From assembly GCA_050246475.1 (NCBI GenBank), contig JBFWVZ010000002.1:434001-498000 (forward strand): DNA of 64,000 nucleotides, read 5' to 3'. The stretch comes from CADEEL01 sp050246475 (lineage in GTDB: Bacteria; Pseudomonadota; Alphaproteobacteria; Caulobacterales; Aquidulcibacteraceae). The notes below the pieces were generated by a model. It did not search any database and was not told the origin of the DNA. It saw only the letters and a program-made list of their open reading frames with translations. Both the position numbers and the translations under genes were made by a program. This document shows, in pieces, positions 37,070 to 45,591 of this stretch (position 1 is the stretch's first letter; every line of letters starts with the position of its first letter).

Positions 37070-37914
37070 TGACAAGCGATGCCGATGTCGTGCGCTGCGC
37101 TTCGCCGTGGCCGGGCATGGCGGCACAGCTTCTTGAAGGACTGGCGCAGCTTGGCGCCGGCGGTTGGCCTACCGAGCGCGTTTGCAGCGCGGCCGGGGCG
37201 AGCGTCGTACCCGGCGACGCCGTGCAGATTCTCTGCGGCCTTGAGATCATCGGCATTTGCGCGCGCAGCGAGGAGGGCGAAAGCTGGAGTACGGAGCTGA
37301 GCCGCGCGGAGCTGCTGCGGCTTGCAACGCTGCTGCGCGGCGCGGAACAATTCCGCAGGCTGAGGCAGGACACGCCGCAGCTCGAGCTTGTCATCACGAT
37401 GCCGATGACGCCGAGCTTTCTTGCGGGCGAACTTCCCGAGCGCCCCGGCAGGCCCGGCGGCTATCTTTCCACGGGCGACGCGCTCAGGCGAATCGCGCAG
37501 TCGGCGCAGCAGCGCGTCGTCGCGATGACGCCGTTCATCGACAGCTTCGGATTCGGCTGGCTGCGCACCATATTCGAAGCCTCGACCGCCGCGCAGAAGA
37601 TTCTTATCCTGCGCGACGCCGGGCGCTACGCGGTCGATCTGTCCGTCCACCAGGCCGAATGGCTGCGCGCGCACCGTGTCGGCGTGTGGGATTATCATCT
37701 TCCGCATCCGGCGGGCGTCAGGGCGCTGCCGCTTGAGACGTTTCACGCGAAGATCGTGCTTGCCGACGAGCGGCTTGCCTATGTCGGCTCTGCGAACTTC
37801 CTCGGCTCAGGCGACGGCACGTCGCTTGAGGCGGGCGTCCTTGTCGATGGCAGCGCCGCCGCGCAAGTCGCGCGCCTGATCGACGCCATCCTGCGCGTTG
37901 CCCGCAGGCTGTAG
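37069..37914 (+). CDS. drmC: DISARM phospholipase-D-like protein DrmC
   Basis: A 281-residue PLD-superfamily protein. One complete HKD-type motif is visible: His226-Ala-Lys228 followed by ADERLAYVGSANFLGSG. An upstream segment, IDSFGFGWLRTIFEA, would form the PLD beta core. DrmC is found in most DISARM loci and is dispensable in tested systems. The ATG overlaps the drmB stop. The last 108 nt overlap the 3' end of the convergent methyltransferase gene. Confidence 0.83.
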   Translation: MTSDADVVRCASPWPGMAAQLLEGLAQLGAGGWPTERVCSAAGASVVPGDAVQILCGLEIIGICARSEEGESWSTELSRAELLRLATLLRGAEQFRRLRQDTPQLELVITMPMTPSFLAGELPERPGRPGGYLSTGDALRRIAQSAQQRVVAMTPFIDSFGFGWLRTIFEASTAAQKILILRDAGRYAVDLSVHQAEWLRAHRVGVWDYHLPHPAGVRALPLETFHAKIVLADERLAYVGSANFLGSGDGTSLEAGVLVDGSAAAQVARLIDAILRVARRL

Positions 37915-39669
37915 CGGCACGATCAGGTCGTCGATCCCGGCGAACAGCTTGCGCATCCCGTGTTCGACTTCGCCCATCGTGAGCGCGGCCACGTCGGCGG
38001 GATCCGGCAGGGCAAGGCGCGTGAGCAGTTTTGCCGACACGCTGAAACTCCCACAAAGCGCCGCAAAGCGCTCATTGACCACCGCCGCGTTGAGCAGCGC
38101 CGCAATTTTCCCCGGCGCGACGCGCGGGCGCGCGCTCAGCGCCTCGATGACGATCACATGGTTTTCGGCGACGAAGCCCCGCTTGTGCTTTTCCCGGAAC
38201 GCGGACGGAATCGCCGCCGCGTTCAGGCGGCGCGCCTGATCGCGGTTGCTCGTTCTCTGCACGGCGACGGCGGGCATCGTCGTGTTGTACTTTACGTCCG
38301 AGCCTTCCGGCGGCGCATACCAACGCGCATTGCCAAGGCGCGCCGACGCATCGAAATCAAAGCTGCCGTCCTGGCGTATTGTGGACGCCCAGAGCAGCGG
38401 CAGGTCGCCGCTTTCGCGCTTGTCATGCAGGCGCTTGCGCTCCCGCGTCGGCACGACTTTTCCCACGCGCACGCGGTAGCCGTAATCGGCGAGCGTGCTG
38501 GGCGTTTTCGCGGATTGCTGCGCCTTCTTCGGATCGAAAAGGGCTTTCACCGGTGTCAGCGCGGGCAGCGTCCACGGTTCGCCGCCGCCCAGAGCAACCG
38601 CGCTGCCCGTCTCGCGGCGCCCGCCCTGCGCGTCGATGATGCCGAGCGCGTAGTCGTGGCTTGCGATCACGCCCTTCTCCGCTTCCTTGACAGCATCAGG
38701 CACACGCCGCCGCAGTGTGAGGATGCAGATGTCCTGCACCGCGCCGAGGAAGAGATTTTCGCGCTGCTCATGCAGGTCAATCCGCACGACTTCCGCGCGC
38801 TCAACGATTTCGGCGCGCAGACCGGTGAAGTAGGGACCGGCTACAAAGCTCGCGGGCACGATATAAACAAGCATCCCGCCAGGCTTCGTCCAGCGCAGCC
38901 CGCGCATCAGGAACAACGTGTAGAGATTCGTATGGCCGCCCATGTTGGCCTGCCCGGCCTCTGCCAGCCACGCGCCCGCTTTCCCTGTGCCGATCCTGCC
39001 GTAAGGTGGGTTGCCGACGACGAGATCGAACTCGGGCCGCACCGGCGTGGTGAGGGAATCCGCGCAGCGCACGACGCCAAAGCGCCCGCGTGCCTTGAAG
39101 CCGTACTCACGCGCGAGCATGGCGCGCAGCAGCGTTTGCGACAACTCCGCAAGGCCCGCGTCGATCTCAAGGCCGCGCAAATTTTTCAGCACGGCGCGGC
39201 ACGCAGCTTCGGCGTCAACGCCCTTGCGCACCTGTTTGTCGATGATCGCGCGCGCGACCGGCGTAAGAAACGAACCGCCACCGCATGCAGGATCGAGGAC
39301 AGAGGGCGCGGCGATGTCCTTCAACAACGGAAGGGTCGCTTTGAGTACGGCGCGAGTGAGGACCGGTGGCGTAAAATAGGCCGACAACGCCTTTCGCCTT
39401 TCACTGCCGATTAGGAGAGAATAGGCGCTCGCTACGGCGTAGTCGCGCTCATCATAGTCCGCTGATGCAAACTCCTGCGCCACCCCCTCAGGCAAGATTC
39501 CGGAACCGTTTGTCTTCAGAAGCGTGCGGCAAAAGCCGATCGCACTGCCGTGCTCGGCCAGCGTGTGGGCGCAAGTACGCTCAATGAACGCGAAGAATTT
39601 CTTCACCAAACCACCGGTACGCGAGCAGCGTCGCCTTATCGCGTCGTTTCCTAAGCACTGGAATGCCAC
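37807..39669 (-). CDS. N6-adenine DNA methyltransferase (TaqI/Eco57I-like)
   Basis: A 620-residue methyltransferase: the SAM motif DPACGGGSF is at 126-134 and the catalytic NPPY at 220-223 (VVGNPPYGRIG), which indicates N6-adenine methylation. The C-terminal 250 residues resemble a TaqI-type target-recognition region (SALSARPRVAPG-like ENHVIVIEALSARPRV and AALLNAAVVNERF). No nuclease motif was seen at the N-terminus, so it probably provides self-methylation for the DISARM genes. GTG 39606 is an alternative start. It is convergent with drmC, overlapping it by 108 nt, and lies 9 nt downstream of the PLP-enzyme stop on the same strand. Confidence 0.82.
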   Translation of the reverse strand: MAFQCLGNDAIRRRCSRTGGLVKKFFAFIERTCAHTLAEHGSAIGFCRTLLKTNGSGILPEGVAQEFASADYDERDYAVASAYSLLIGSERRKALSAYFTPPVLTRAVLKATLPLLKDIAAPSVLDPACGGGSFLTPVARAIIDKQVRKGVDAEAACRAVLKNLRGLEIDAGLAELSQTLLRAMLAREYGFKARGRFGVVRCADSLTTPVRPEFDLVVGNPPYGRIGTGKAGAWLAEAGQANMGGHTNLYTLFLMRGLRWTKPGGMLVYIVPASFVAGPYFTGLRAEIVERAEVVRIDLHEQRENLFLGAVQDICILTLRRRVPDAVKEAEKGVIASHDYALGIIDAQGGRRETGSAVALGGGEPWTLPALTPVKALFDPKKAQQSAKTPSTLADYGYRVRVGKVVPTRERKRLHDKRESGDLPLLWASTIRQDGSFDFDASARLGNARWYAPPEGSDVKYNTTMPAVAVQRTSNRDQARRLNAAAIPSAFREKHKRGFVAENHVIVIEALSARPRVAPGKIAALLNAAVVNERFAALCGSFSVSAKLLTRLALPDPADVAALTMGEVEHGMRKLFAGIDDLIVPLQPAGNAQDGVDQARDLRGGAAIDKDARLKRRAVA

Positions 39670-39678
39670 CCGCCACTA

Positions 39679-41382
39679 TCACGGGAGATCAAGCCCGCCG
39701 GTGTTGACGACCACAATCCGACCATCATCCTCGATATCGTTGGCTTCTTGCAGAAAGAGGGCAAGGCCGGCAGCGCCCGATGGACTGGTTCGGATGCTAA
39801 ACATTGATGTGAAGTTCCTGCGACCGACGCTATAGTCTTCTATCAGTTGCACGGCGGTTTGCGCGAAATCGTTGTTGACTTCGACAATCTTTGATCTCTC
39901 GCCTATCTTGCCACGCTCGATCGCTGTGGCAATGGCCGCTTCGATTCCCACCAAGGACGGGCGATGCTTGGCGTAAAGATACGTCATCGCCGAGTCCTTT
40001 TTTTTAGTGAACGCGCCCCAGATTGTAACGCCCTCGGGGCGAGCTACCACCGAGCGTGGATCTGCGTCGTCATTCAACATCGTGTAGATAAGGCTGGCGA
40101 ACAGTTCACCTGTGCCGACAGGTACGAAGACGTGTTTCGGTTTCAAATTGAGGATTTCGTAGCTGAGCCAATCATAGAATTTTCTATCGCTGTGCTCATC
40201 GAATTCTCGGATGGTGAGATCTAGGCCATTCTTCTCGTTGAAAGTCAGCGCCAACACGTCGTCTTTGCTCAGGGGTTTCTCATCGAGATCGACCTCGAAG
40301 ATCACGGCACCCCATCTCCTCAGGTGCTCTTTCACCTCTTCTTGCGTTCTCTTATGGTCCACGACGACGTGTAGGTTCGGCAAACGATAGCGGTCCAATT
40401 GAATCTGCAACGCCACGGCCGCACTACCAGTTGAAATCATTGAGTAGCGAGGCAGATAATACTTAGGTCCAGTTGTCCTTAGCGCATTGGGAATATGTTT
40501 TTGTGCGTACTCGACGATGACCTCATGTGCCATCCTCTCCTTGTGCGTGCCGGTACCTCGTGCGCTCTCGTCTTTCAGCAGAATGGATCGACCATCGATC
40601 GAGATTTCGTGTGTGGGTGTCGCAGGAAACCGACGGTTCATCATAGGATACTCTGGTCGTCGCGGGTCGTCTCCATACTGGTGCCGTATGCGTGACGCGA
40701 TCAGGTCGAGCTCTTCCTTCGTGTACTCGAGATCGTTGTAGCCACCATAGAAGAACGCGTAGTTCGTTGACCGGGGTGGGCCTGTCATCGGCAGGTGCTT
40801 GGCCAAACGTTCGCATAGGCCCGACGCACGCAGAAAACTCTCGATGAGTGAGTCTGCAAATCGCTCCGCTTCGTGTTCTTCGCACAGCCAGATCCAGAAG
40901 AGAGCCGGCAGCTGGAGCCACCGCGGCGTTGGAGACCTTCCTTGCTTGAAAAGAGTAAGGGTCTTTGCGTCCCACTGCGGCAGCGGCGGCCCGTCGACGT
41001 TGTCGAACAACGTCCCGTGGAGCGCCCGAAGCCGCTCCGCGATATCTGTTCCGGTTGTTGAACCGGAAATGCCGTCCTTATCAGCTGCCGCCAGATGCCA
41101 AAGTGTAGACAGGAAAGCCGCTACGTCGGGGTCGGCAGTCGTTCGCTGAATAATCTTCTCGAACGCGTCCGCCCGCCCTTCAGCATCAAGTCGCAAGAAT
41201 GCATTGACGATTTCGCCCACGGCCTGCCCCCGCCGCTGGTCTATTAAGAGTTGCACCAAGAGAACGCTACAAATTTGCCCGAGCGGTAAAAGCCCACCCG
41301 ACTCTTTGCCTTGTCCAGAAAATCCACATTCTCCATTAGTTGGGCGACGCAAAAAGATAGTAAAAATTTCCTTAATCAACAA
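39679..41382 (-). CDS. fold-type II PLP-dependent enzyme with N-terminal extension
   Basis: Up to 567 residues. LLKDESARGTGTHKERMA (268-285) matches the PLP-lysine segment of threonine synthase/cysteine synthase-type enzymes, giving Lys281 as the Schiff base. STGSAAVA (317-324) stands where these enzymes have their substrate loop, VPVGTGELFAS (420-430) is the phosphate-binding glycine loop, and SPSGAAG (533-539) is the C-terminal loop. About 200 residues precede the catalytic fold and were not recognised. The TTG at 41382 is weak; GTG 41220, preceded by GGGGGCAGG, would remove 54 residues. Reaction unknown: a beta-replacement or elimination on an amino acid is expected. Confidence 0.72.
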   Translation of the reverse strand: MLIKEIFTIFLRRPTNGECGFSGQGKESGGLLPLGQICSVLLVQLLIDQRRGQAVGEIVNAFLRLDAEGRADAFEKIIQRTTADPDVAAFLSTLWHLAAADKDGISGSTTGTDIAERLRALHGTLFDNVDGPPLPQWDAKTLTLFKQGRSPTPRWLQLPALFWIWLCEEHEAERFADSLIESFLRASGLCERLAKHLPMTGPPRSTNYAFFYGGYNDLEYTKEELDLIASRIRHQYGDDPRRPEYPMMNRRFPATPTHEISIDGRSILLKDESARGTGTHKERMAHEVIVEYAQKHIPNALRTTGPKYYLPRYSMISTGSAAVALQIQLDRYRLPNLHVVVDHKRTQEEVKEHLRRWGAVIFEVDLDEKPLSKDDVLALTFNEKNGLDLTIREFDEHSDRKFYDWLSYEILNLKPKHVFVPVGTGELFASLIYTMLNDDADPRSVVARPEGVTIWGAFTKKKDSAMTYLYAKHRPSLVGIEAAIATAIERGKIGERSKIVEVNNDFAQTAVQLIEDYSVGRRNFTSMFSIRTSPSGAAGLALFLQEANDIEDDGRIVVVNTGGLDLP

Positions 41383-41389
41383 TGTTGAT
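41375..41389. promoter_or_regulatory. 15-bp palindrome in the PLP-enzyme / dioxygenase divergent region
   Basis: ATCAACA-A-TGTTGAT is a perfect 7-bp inverted repeat with one central base in an AT-rich stretch. It overlaps the weakest candidate start of the PLP-enzyme gene. It could be an operator for both divergent units. Confidence 0.4.
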
Positions 41390-41534
41390 TCAATATTTGT
41401 CTATATTTGCCGGTATTGACGTAACATAATACTGTCACAAATGAAATAAATAGCGGCATATTCGTCCCTGATGTCTTTTCTTTTCTTTTGGGTGCGCTAC
41501 TCTTCGCACACGCCCAAGAAGAGGAGAGCGGAAG

Positions 41535-42857
41535 ATGGCGGAGCGAGTTCGCGATGTGGTTCAGCCGACCGCGCGTCGGTCCAACCGCCCGAGCAATCGC
41601 CCGCCGCCACATCGGCCGGCTGGAGCTATTGCGCTCCCCGTTCCGCGGCCCCCGCCACCCGATGCGAGGGCAAATCCTCGCCCACTGAAATTCCCAATCC
41701 GTGTCGGCCGTGCGGCTGAGCGGTTCTGGGGTGTCGAACTCGCGGCTCTCAATATGGCTGTGGAGAATGGCAGTCTGTCCGCGCTGCAGGCAGCCGCGTC
41801 GATCAAGAGCATCGTGGACGATCGTGATATTGAGGCCCTTGTCCGCGTGGCGGACAGATTGGGCGACGATGACGCACTCTTTGCGCTTGGTGCTCTCGGT
41901 GTCTTGGCTTCTTCGTTGGAGCGTCACGATCGTCTCGCGAACGGGTCCGGCCGACGCGGCTTCGGCATGGCCAACCTACCGGGACTGGAAATGGCTCTGT
42001 TGGCCTTCGGAGAGCGTACAGGGCGTGCGCCGCGCGACAGCGCCGAGACCGCTTGGCTCATTGACCCTCCATGGAACTGGACGAATTCGGTTGGCGAAGC
42101 GAGGTTTGGCAACGCCGTCCGGCAAGCGGAGCGCTGTCTAGGCGCGGCCGCAGAAGCGCTCTTGCCCATCAGGCAGGGTCTCGCTCAGCTCAAAGACAGT
42201 GCCGATGTTCTTCGCTTCTGCGCTGAGCAGGTAGAGGCCTACACAAGAGTTCAAATAGAACTGAACAGAAATCCATTCCCGGAGGATTTCTTGATGATGA
42301 GAAACTTCCTGGGAACGCTGCGGGTTGGCGGAAGGGACTACGAAGGACCGAACGCAACTTACACCAGGGGATGGACGGGCCTCGATCTCGCTGTTGGCAT
42401 TGTGAAACCCACTTTTGCGGAAATTGCGCTCAAGCGCGCTTCCCATATGTGCCCGAATGATGCGGCAGCAATTCGAGACTCTGTTGCACTTCCATCCATC
42501 GCCGATTTGACGGCCGATCTTCTCGGCATTGATCGGAGCGCCATTCGCTCGGCGACCCCTGGCCAAGTGCGCGGGACCTCTACGCTAAATGGCGGCGGCG
42601 CGCGGGCATTCCTCGAGGCTGCGAGACTCTCACGTGCGACAGCGATGCTAGTCGGCGTTCACTGGGGCGCGATCAACAAGAATCTTACTGAGCCGGTCGC
42701 GAAGCTTAGCGATGAGGAACGAACCAAACTTGGGGTTGCGCCCACAGGCGGCGTCAGCGGCACTGGGCTTCGGCACACGGATGAGCTTCGCAAGGAACGA
42801 CAGGCCCATTTCTTGGCAGGACCCAACATGATTTCCCTCATAGGAGGCGCGCCGTGA
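41535..42857 (+). CDS. putative heme dioxygenase-fold protein (IDO/PrnB-like)
   Basis: A 440-residue protein with a proline/arginine-rich first 55 residues, then an all-helical body. Three features match indoleamine 2,3-dioxygenase/PrnB-type heme enzymes: MRNFLGTLRVGGRDYEGP in the distal region, VHWGAINKNL with His376 in the proximal heme-ligand position, and a C-terminal GGVSGTGLRHTDELRKE like the GTGG-containing loop. The match is by eye only. Such enzymes insert oxygen into indole or aromatic amino-acid rings. AAGAGGAGAGCGG precedes the ATG. Its stop overlaps the AlaX start (GTGA). Confidence 0.5.
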   Translation: MAERVRDVVQPTARRSNRPSNRPPPHRPAGAIALPVPRPPPPDARANPRPLKFPIRVGRAAERFWGVELAALNMAVENGSLSALQAAASIKSIVDDRDIEALVRVADRLGDDDALFALGALGVLASSLERHDRLANGSGRRGFGMANLPGLEMALLAFGERTGRAPRDSAETAWLIDPPWNWTNSVGEARFGNAVRQAERCLGAAAEALLPIRQGLAQLKDSADVLRFCAEQVEAYTRVQIELNRNPFPEDFLMMRNFLGTLRVGGRDYEGPNATYTRGWTGLDLAVGIVKPTFAEIALKRASHMCPNDAAAIRDSVALPSIADLTADLLGIDRSAIRSATPGQVRGTSTLNGGGARAFLEAARLSRATAMLVGVHWGAINKNLTEPVAKLSDEERTKLGVAPTGGVSGTGLRHTDELRKERQAHFLAGPNMISLIGGAP

Positions 42858-43642
42858 AAACAAGACTTCTCTATCTTGAGAACCCATCAATCTTGACTTG
42901 GCGGAGCGAGGTGCTGGAGATCATCTTCACCGAGCCGTCACGAGTTTCTATCGTGCTCAATGAAACTCCGTTCTTTCCTAAGGGTGGCGGACAGCCAGGC
43001 GACGTTGGACAAATTGAAGGCCCAGACTTCAAAATGAGGGTCGAGCAAGTGGCTCTCGATGCCGGGGAGGTCGTTCACCGAGGAATCGTAAACGCTGGCG
43101 AGGTCCCAGCCATCGGAACCACCGTTTGGGCAAGCGTAGATCATGAACACCGTTGGCTCACGTCACGCACACATACGGGAGGCGAGATAATCTGTGCGGC
43201 TGTCCACGAGCTCGGGAAGCGATGGGTGGTGAGCGCCGCCGGCCACGTGCCTGGTCAGTCGAGGGTTGCGTTTCTTGCGCCCGACCTTTCAGAGGCGGAC
43301 ACGACCGCTTTTGCACAGAAATTAGAGGGAGCAATCGCAGCGATTATTGAACGCGACGATGATGTGCGAACCTACCTCAATGTTCCTCACGCCGAAGTGC
43401 GGCGCTTGTGTCCGCTGGAGTCGCTCGACCACTTGCCAAACGGCACGCCAATTCGCTTGGTCTCGCCGGTTCCGAACTTCTATCGCCCGTGTTCCGGTGC
43501 CCATGTCGCACATACCGGTCAGGTGGGACGCGTCGTCTTCAGGAGGGTTCGGCTGCGCAAAGGCGAACTCTCCATCACGTACGACGTTGAGCACACAGAG
43601 AAGTCTCGCCAGGCCGACGACGCGACTGTCGGGTGCGTTTAG
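42854..43642 (+). CDS. AlaX-type alanyl-tRNA editing protein
   Basis: A 262-residue free-standing editing domain of the AlaRS type. NETPFFPKGGGQPGDVG (36-52) is the AlaX N-terminal signature, and CSGAHVAHTGQVG gives the metal ligands Cys213 and His217. The first metal motif reads His107-Thr-Gly-Gly-Glu111, so the second His of HxxxH is Glu here. AlaX proteins hydrolyse mischarged Ser- or Gly-tRNA(Ala) in the cytosol. Co-translation with the dioxygenase-like gene suggests it clears a tRNA mischarged with the product or a precursor of that pathway. GTG start coupled to the previous stop. Confidence 0.82.
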   Translation: MKTRLLYLENPSILTWRSEVLEIIFTEPSRVSIVLNETPFFPKGGGQPGDVGQIEGPDFKMRVEQVALDAGEVVHRGIVNAGEVPAIGTTVWASVDHEHRWLTSRTHTGGEIICAAVHELGKRWVVSAAGHVPGQSRVAFLAPDLSEADTTAFAQKLEGAIAAIIERDDDVRTYLNVPHAEVRRLCPLESLDHLPNGTPIRLVSPVPNFYRPCSGAHVAHTGQVGRVVFRRVRLRKGELSITYDVEHTEKSRQADDATVGCV

Positions 43643-43949
43643 CAGGAATGGAGTTGAGTAACCTCCCCCGGGGATAGGGGGGTCAATCTTTGGAAAGACC
43701 CTCCCTGAACCGCATGCACAGTGATTTTTTTTCGCCCGCACTTCGAGAGAAACTTTTTTTGGGAGGCGCGAGGTTCTCTTGCTCGCGGCTTCGAGCCAGA
43801 GAAGGTGGAGCCCGAGATCGTGCTCGGGCTCCATCGAGTTGATGTTCAAGGTCCCGCCTGAACTCACCCTCCCTCTCCCTCCTTCTTCTTCTACAGCCGT
43901 TCATTTCTGGCTCTTTTGGCAAAGAAGGAACGGAAGGAGGGCGGGAGGA
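43643..43949. other. 307-bp non-coding region with GC-rich repeats and T-tracts
   Basis: No convincing gene. It contains a CCCCC/GGGGG near-palindrome at 43663-43682, two T-tracts (43726-43733 and 43754-43760), a perfect 11-bp hairpin at 43806-43833 and a CCCTCCCTCTCCCTCC tract from about 43868. Small open frames on both strands are Arg/Ser-rich and look spurious. It separates the AlaX gene from the primase and may hold terminators for both. Confidence 0.6.
43806..43833. repeat. perfect 11-bp inverted repeat
   Basis: TGGAGCCCGAG and CTCGGGCTCCA enclose the 6-nt loop ATCGTG. It lies downstream of both the AlaX gene (plus) and the primase gene (minus), without a U-run. It may be an RNA stability element or a protein site. 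Confidence 0.6.
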
Positions 43950-45503
43950 TCAGGCAGCGATCTCGAAGGACTTGTCGCCCGACGCCGAACGCCAAGCCCC
44001 CCCGCCAGGCAGCTTCAACCGCGCCCCGCGCCGCATGGCGCGACGATCCGGATGAGATCGCTTCCCGATGCGGATAACCTGCATATTGGACAACTCGGTT
44101 TGAAATGCGCGCTCGCCGAGTGGATGGTCTATTCCGCCGCGCGCGCACCAATCCTTATAGTCCTCAATCAGCACTCTCACTTCGACCTCAGCCGCTTCGT
44201 CGAGAACACATCGTTCAAAGAACCATTCGCGGAATGAGCTCGCGTTTGAGCGGTAGTCCTCAAGCGCGGCCTTCACCGCATCCGGGATCATGAGACCGCC
44301 CTCCAAGTAAGAGATCGCACCTTCGATAAGCCAATTCAGAATGCCTGAGGCTTCGCGCATTAGCTTTTCTTCGAGGTCACGATCCATTTCCTCAGGAAGC
44401 AATTGCCTTGGCCACAGCACCAGAACGGCGCGGCGCCAAATGCCGTCATCACTGCCTGAGATAGTGGGCTTCGCATTGCACTCGATGATGAGTTTCCAGC
44501 GAGGCACGTAGTCGAAGAACTCCCTATTGAGAAAGCGCGCGGTGAGCTCGCCTTTTCCGGTGATCGTCTTGATGAGGCTTTCCGACAGCTTGGCCCCACG
44601 AGGCGGTTCAGCCGTCGAAACCATCCGGACGTCGCCGCTGAGGCGCGCAAGATCGGGCGTGGCGCCCGATCCGCTGCGGCCCGTCTTCTCAAGGAACGTT
44701 TCGATGCTTGCAGACTTCGCGTAGTCGCCAAGGATGCGTCGCAACACGTTGACGGTGGTAGACTTGCCGTCTCCGCCGCGCCCTTGGAAGACAATGAAGG
44801 CTTGTTCCGTCTGAAGACCCAACAGGCAATAACCGAAGAGTCGTTGGACGAAGGCGCGCACTTCCACATCCGGGAGAACGCGCTCAACATGAGCCTCCCA
44901 AAGCAGCGCTTGCGCGTGAGGGTCATACTCAACGCTTGCCATACGCGTGATAAGGTCGCTCGCTTCGTGCGGATCGTGGCCGATGGTCCAGTGACCTGGC
45001 TCTATCTTCCTGAAGCGCAGCGTGCCCGAGCGCGTATTGAGCGCATAGAGATCGCGATCGAACTCGGACAGATTCGCCGTCAACCGCGCCCGCGCCATTT
45101 CCAGCATGGCCCGGCAGCGGGTCACGCTCTGTGATGTTTTCGACCAGCGCCGCAAAGAAGCGACGAACTTGTCGGCGTCATCACTGTCGTTCGTGTGGCC
45201 TATTGCCTGCGCTTCGTCGCGAATGCTGAGCGCAACTCCCGCTGCAGCTCGCAAAGCGACGATATCGGAATTTTCGTTGGTCCACCGTGACCCGTCAAAG
45301 TAGTGCCAACCGGCAGCTGGCACAAAGCGGAAGCGGTCGCCCAGGCGTTCGACGAAGCGCTCGCCGTTGCCCCAGTCCGTTTGTGGCAGATATGCAAGGT
45401 CTAGCAGACTTCGCGGGCCGGGGACTTTTTCTGCGCCGGCAATCACGTTGCTGGAGGCAGACTCCAGGGTTGCGCCGTGCGGCGCTTGGTTTGTCTCATG
45501 CAT
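43950..45503 (-). CDS. P4-family phage/plasmid primase-helicase
   Basis: A 517-residue protein of the D5/P4 primase C-terminal family. The SF3-helicase Walker A GRGGDGKST is at 241-249, with PRWKLIIECNAKPTISG and GIWRRAVLVLWP downstream, typical of the family; residues about 100-200 match the D5 N-terminal region. No TOPRIM or primase-pol core is evident at the N-terminus. It would load at the element's replication origin when the element is excised. Its presence with AlpA-like and integrase genes suggests a P4-like satellite. Confidence 0.87.
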   Translation of the reverse strand: MHETNQAPHGATLESASSNVIAGAEKVPGPRSLLDLAYLPQTDWGNGERFVERLGDRFRFVPAAGWHYFDGSRWTNENSDIVALRAAAGVALSIRDEAQAIGHTNDSDDADKFVASLRRWSKTSQSVTRCRAMLEMARARLTANLSEFDRDLYALNTRSGTLRFRKIEPGHWTIGHDPHEASDLITRMASVEYDPHAQALLWEAHVERVLPDVEVRAFVQRLFGYCLLGLQTEQAFIVFQGRGGDGKSTTVNVLRRILGDYAKSASIETFLEKTGRSGSGATPDLARLSGDVRMVSTAEPPRGAKLSESLIKTITGKGELTARFLNREFFDYVPRWKLIIECNAKPTISGSDDGIWRRAVLVLWPRQLLPEEMDRDLEEKLMREASGILNWLIEGAISYLEGGLMIPDAVKAALEDYRSNASSFREWFFERCVLDEAAEVEVRVLIEDYKDWCARGGIDHPLGERAFQTELSNMQVIRIGKRSHPDRRAMRRGARLKLPGGGAWRSASGDKSFEIAA

Positions 45504-45591
45504 TGTACCTATATTCCTGAAGATGGATGCGCCTGCGCGCGCCGCAGTATGACGGCAGCGCGCATTCGCATTTCCAGTCGTTAGACGGCGC

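Noticed and set aside
43683..43922. small Arg/Ser-rich open frames in the AlaX-primase gap
   Set aside because: No Shine-Dalgarno, odd composition, and they run across hairpins and homopolymer tracts; treated as non-coding.
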